DNA from: Dyadobacter crusticola DSM 16708
Lineage (GTDB): Bacteria; Bacteroidota; Bacteroidia; Cytophagales; Spirosomataceae
Assembly (NCBI RefSeq): GCF_000701505.1
Contig: NZ_JNJB01000004.1
Location: 1 to 64,000 of the forward strand
Length of the DNA: 64,000 bases
Direction of reading: 5' to 3'
Below, piece by piece: positions 61,962 through 64,000 of the stretch. Below the pieces are notes generated by a model, which had not been told where the DNA came from, searched no databases, and saw only the letters and a program-made list of their open reading frames with translations. Both the position numbers and the translations under genes were made by a program. Numbering within the stretch: position 1 is the stretch's first letter; every line of letters starts with the position of its first letter.

Positions 61962-63989
61962 CTACCCCAGGCGCCTGGTAACCGAGCTTGTAATTCTTTC
62001 CTGCGACATATCATCCAGCGAGAGGCACTCCGCGCCCAGCGCCTGCGCCAGCTCAGCCGCGCGACCAAAACGCAGGTAGCCTTTTTCGGTATCCAGCACC
62101 AGTGACTGAATGTTCAACCCGGAAATTTGTGCAGCAATCTGTACGGTTTGCGACCAGGGGTCACCACCGCCAGGGAGCGGCACATTAGCCTTTCCATCAC
62201 TTAAAATGACAAGAAACGGTTTGATCCCACTCCTGCTTTGATAAGAAGTCAGAAGTTCCTGCGCGAGTTGCAGCGCATGTGCAAGCGGCGTGCGGCCACC
62301 GGTAGGAAGCGACTGCATGGCCATTATGGCGCGCTCGGTACTGGCAGTCGGTTCAAGCAAAACTTCCGCCTTCAACCCACGAAAGGAGATCACGCCCACG
62401 GTATCGCGCTTCTGGTAAGCATCTTCCAGCAAGCTCAGCACACTGCCCTTCACCGCCTCCATTCGTTTCCCGGCCGACATTGACCCGGAAGCATCTACAA
62501 CAAAAAGGATCAGGTTCCCGGCTTTCCCCTGCTTCACTTTCCTATGCAAATCCTCTCGCGCCAGCCCAACCTGATCCGGATCCCGCGCAACTGCGTGCAT
62601 CAAACTCGCTGTAACAGCAAGGTCTTTGGCAAAAACATCCTTCTCAACCCGCACCTGCATACCTCTGACAGTATCCCAAGCCTTGCTCCTGCGCCCCCCC
62701 GAAAGTTCAGGAGCAACCACCGCAGCCTCTGACTTCAATTCCACATTTCCCAAAGCCGCAACACCAAGAACCTTTTCCTCACCCCCTGGCCCCCTCTCCG
62801 GCAAACCCGAAAGTTCACCCCCAGCCGCACGCTCAGGCAAAGCCGCAAGCCCAGCCGCAGGCGTAGGCCCTAGCTCAGGCGAAGCCGCAAGCCCAGCCGA
62901 AGGCGAAGGCCCTAGCTCAGGCGAAGCCGCAAGCCCAGCCGAAGGCGAAGGCCCCAGCTCAGGCGAAGCCGCAAGCCCAGCCGAAGGCGAAGGCCCAAGC
63001 TCAGGCGAAGCCGCAAGCCCCGGCGCAGCCCCAAAATCTCTTGCCCCGGGATTTATCCCGGGGACCCGGTGAATGAGGACAAGTTGGGCAGCTTGTTTGA
63101 TGTCATCGGAGATAACAGCTGATCTTCCCGCCCAGGCGGCAAGCGTAACCGCAGTTTTATACATCACAATATCTGCCCTTAAACTCGCCACAGACCATTC
63201 CATACAAATCTGACTGATCAGCGAGAGCAAACCATCCGGCATTTGTACCGAAGGCAGCAGCAGCTGAGCGCGATGTATCCTCTCTTGTAGTGCCAACTGA
63301 GACAAACGCCATTTTTCAACAAAAGCGGCAGGATTTGCTTCAAACTCCATTCTTCTCCTCACAACCTCGGTTCTCTCTGCAATATCCTGCGGCGGAGCTA
63401 CCTCCACCATCAGTCCGAAACGATCCAGGAACTGCGGTCGGAGATTCCCCTCCTCCGGGTTCATGGTACCGATGAGCACAAATCTGGAAGGGTGGCTTGC
63501 AGACAGTCCCTCGCGTTCAATGGTATTCATGCCGGACGCAGCAACGTCCAGGAGAATATCGACGAGGTGGTCGGCGAGGAGATTTACTTCGTCGATATAC
63601 AAAATACCCCTGTGCGCGGCAGCCAGCAGGCCGGGTTGCAGCTTTCTCTTTTTTTCAGACAGGATCGCTTCCAGATCGAGGCTGCCTATCAGCCGGTCTT
63701 CCGAAGCCCCGAGGGGCAGATCCACGAAAGGCGGGGCAATCTGCTCAAAATCAGTTTTGACCCATTGACTATCAACGGATTGTTCCGTTTCAGCAGAATC
63801 GAAAAGCAAGCTAAATTCCCGTTTTACCAGCGGCATTACGGCGGACAAGCCACGTGCGGCAGTTGTTTTGGCAGTACCTTTTTCACCTTTGATCAACACG
63901 CCGCCGATACCAGGATTTACCGCACAGAGCAGCAGCGCCTGCTTCAACTTTTCTTGCCCTACAATGGCGGAAAACGGATAATAATGCAT
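61962..63989 (-). CDS. Magnesium/cobalt chelatase-type ChlI-ChlD fusion subunit
   Basis: 675 residues: an AAA+ ChlI-like domain (~1-310, Walker A GEKGTAKTT at 35-43, YIDEVNLLADHLVD, IGTMNPEEG), a Pro/Ala/Ser-rich linker (~310-420) and a VWA domain (~490-675, MIDAS VDASGSMS and SDGKANV). Together these are the I and D subunits that power metal insertion by CobN or ChlH. In a cobalamin operon it should serve a cobalt chelatase; CobN itself must lie beyond the right edge. The linker contains a 42-bp tandem repeat. Confidence 0.9.
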   Translation of the reverse strand: MHYYPFSAIVGQEKLKQALLLCAVNPGIGGVLIKGEKGTAKTTAARGLSAVMPLVKREFSLLFDSAETEQSVDSQWVKTDFEQIAPPFVDLPLGASEDRLIGSLDLEAILSEKKRKLQPGLLAAAHRGILYIDEVNLLADHLVDILLDVAASGMNTIEREGLSASHPSRFVLIGTMNPEEGNLRPQFLDRFGLMVEVAPPQDIAERTEVVRRRMEFEANPAAFVEKWRLSQLALQERIHRAQLLLPSVQMPDGLLSLISQICMEWSVASLRADIVMYKTAVTLAAWAGRSAVISDDIKQAAQLVLIHRVPGINPGARDFGAAPGLAASPELGPSPSAGLAASPELGPSPSAGLAASPELGPSPSAGLAASPELGPTPAAGLAALPERAAGGELSGLPERGPGGEEKVLGVAALGNVELKSEAAVVAPELSGGRRSKAWDTVRGMQVRVEKDVFAKDLAVTASLMHAVARDPDQVGLAREDLHRKVKQGKAGNLILFVVDASGSMSAGKRMEAVKGSVLSLLEDAYQKRDTVGVISFRGLKAEVLLEPTASTERAIMAMQSLPTGGRTPLAHALQLAQELLTSYQSRSGIKPFLVILSDGKANVPLPGGGDPWSQTVQIAAQISGLNIQSLVLDTEKGYLRFGRAAELAQALGAECLSLDDMSQERITSSVTRRLG
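62833..63020 (-). repeat. 42-bp tandem repeat in the chelatase linker
   Basis: About 4.5 copies at 62833, 62875, 62917, 62959 and 63001, the first degenerate and the last partial. On the coding strand each unit encodes the 14 residues GLAASPELGPSPSA. The unit is in frame (42 = 14 x 3), so copy number can change without a frameshift. Confidence 0.92.
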
Positions 63990-64000
63990 GGGTATGTTCA

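Noticed and set aside
62833..63020. CRISPR-like array
   Set aside because: Units are directly contiguous with no spacers and encode an in-frame protein repeat.
62626..63072. Plus-strand 148-aa frame through the 42-bp repeats
   Set aside because: It exists only because the in-frame tandem repeat is open on both strands; the minus-strand frame carries the AAA+ and VWA domains.

Overview
The window looks like chromosomal DNA from a Bacteroidota bacterium. A Cytophagales organism of the Dyadobacter/Spirosoma type is my inference from protein resemblance, not from a search. The signs are a SusC/SusD pair, a TonB-dependent receptor with a carboxypeptidase-like N-terminal domain, a C-terminal sorting domain of the type IX secretion kind, DUF2911, DUF3891 and GH3-family proteins. 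Shine-Dalgarno sequences are largely absent, and several upstream regions carry the Bacteroidota -7 promoter element TAnnTTTG. I saw no rRNA, tRNA, insertion sequence, prophage or CRISPR array.

Layout. 1-3.0 kb: the end of a secreted protein, a lone receiver domain and a ClC channel. 3.0-6.3 kb: a compact arsenic island (acr3, arsN2, a DUF6428 gene and arsR on the minus strand, an arsenate-reductase/phosphatase-like gene divergent), with repeated operator-like motifs. 6.3-21 kb: a polytopic membrane protein, a sensor lacking its ATPase domain facing a receiver that lacks the usual Asp, a fatty acid desaturase, an AraC regulator with an aldo/keto reductase, a membrane-anchored hydrolase, lipoproteins and outer-membrane proteins. 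21.2-29 kb: a probable iron and periplasmic flavin electron-transfer locus (ankyrin protein, DUF2271 protein, PepSY/flavodoxin reductase, ApbE, TonB receptor). The DUF2271 protein carries a motif resembling an ApbE flavinylation site. 29.4-35.1 kb: a complete RND efflux operon.

35.1-46.6 kb is the more accessory part. It holds a C10 (streptopain-like) protease gene and a following lipoprotein gene, both frameshifted at short simple-sequence tracts; a SusC/SusD pair; a CheY-like protein; a higBA module whose toxin gene is frameshifted and which is preceded by a perfect 15-bp inverted repeat; and a second higBA module whose antitoxin is fused to an ImmA/IrrE metallopeptidase-like domain. 46.6-53.2 kb holds a GH3-family enzyme, a small zincin, a GH43 glycosidase, a VOC protein, an outer-membrane protein and an ABC exporter.

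53.2-64 kb is one long minus-strand cobalamin operon entering from beyond the right edge: a ChlI/ChlD-like chelatase subunit, CobQ, CobD, CbiB, a P-loop ATPase, a BtuF-like protein, ATP:cob(I)alamin adenosyltransferase, CobU, CobT, CobS and CobC. Most neighbours overlap or nearly touch, so they are probably translationally coupled. The P-loop ATPase has no textbook role in this pathway and is the best functional puzzle of the region.
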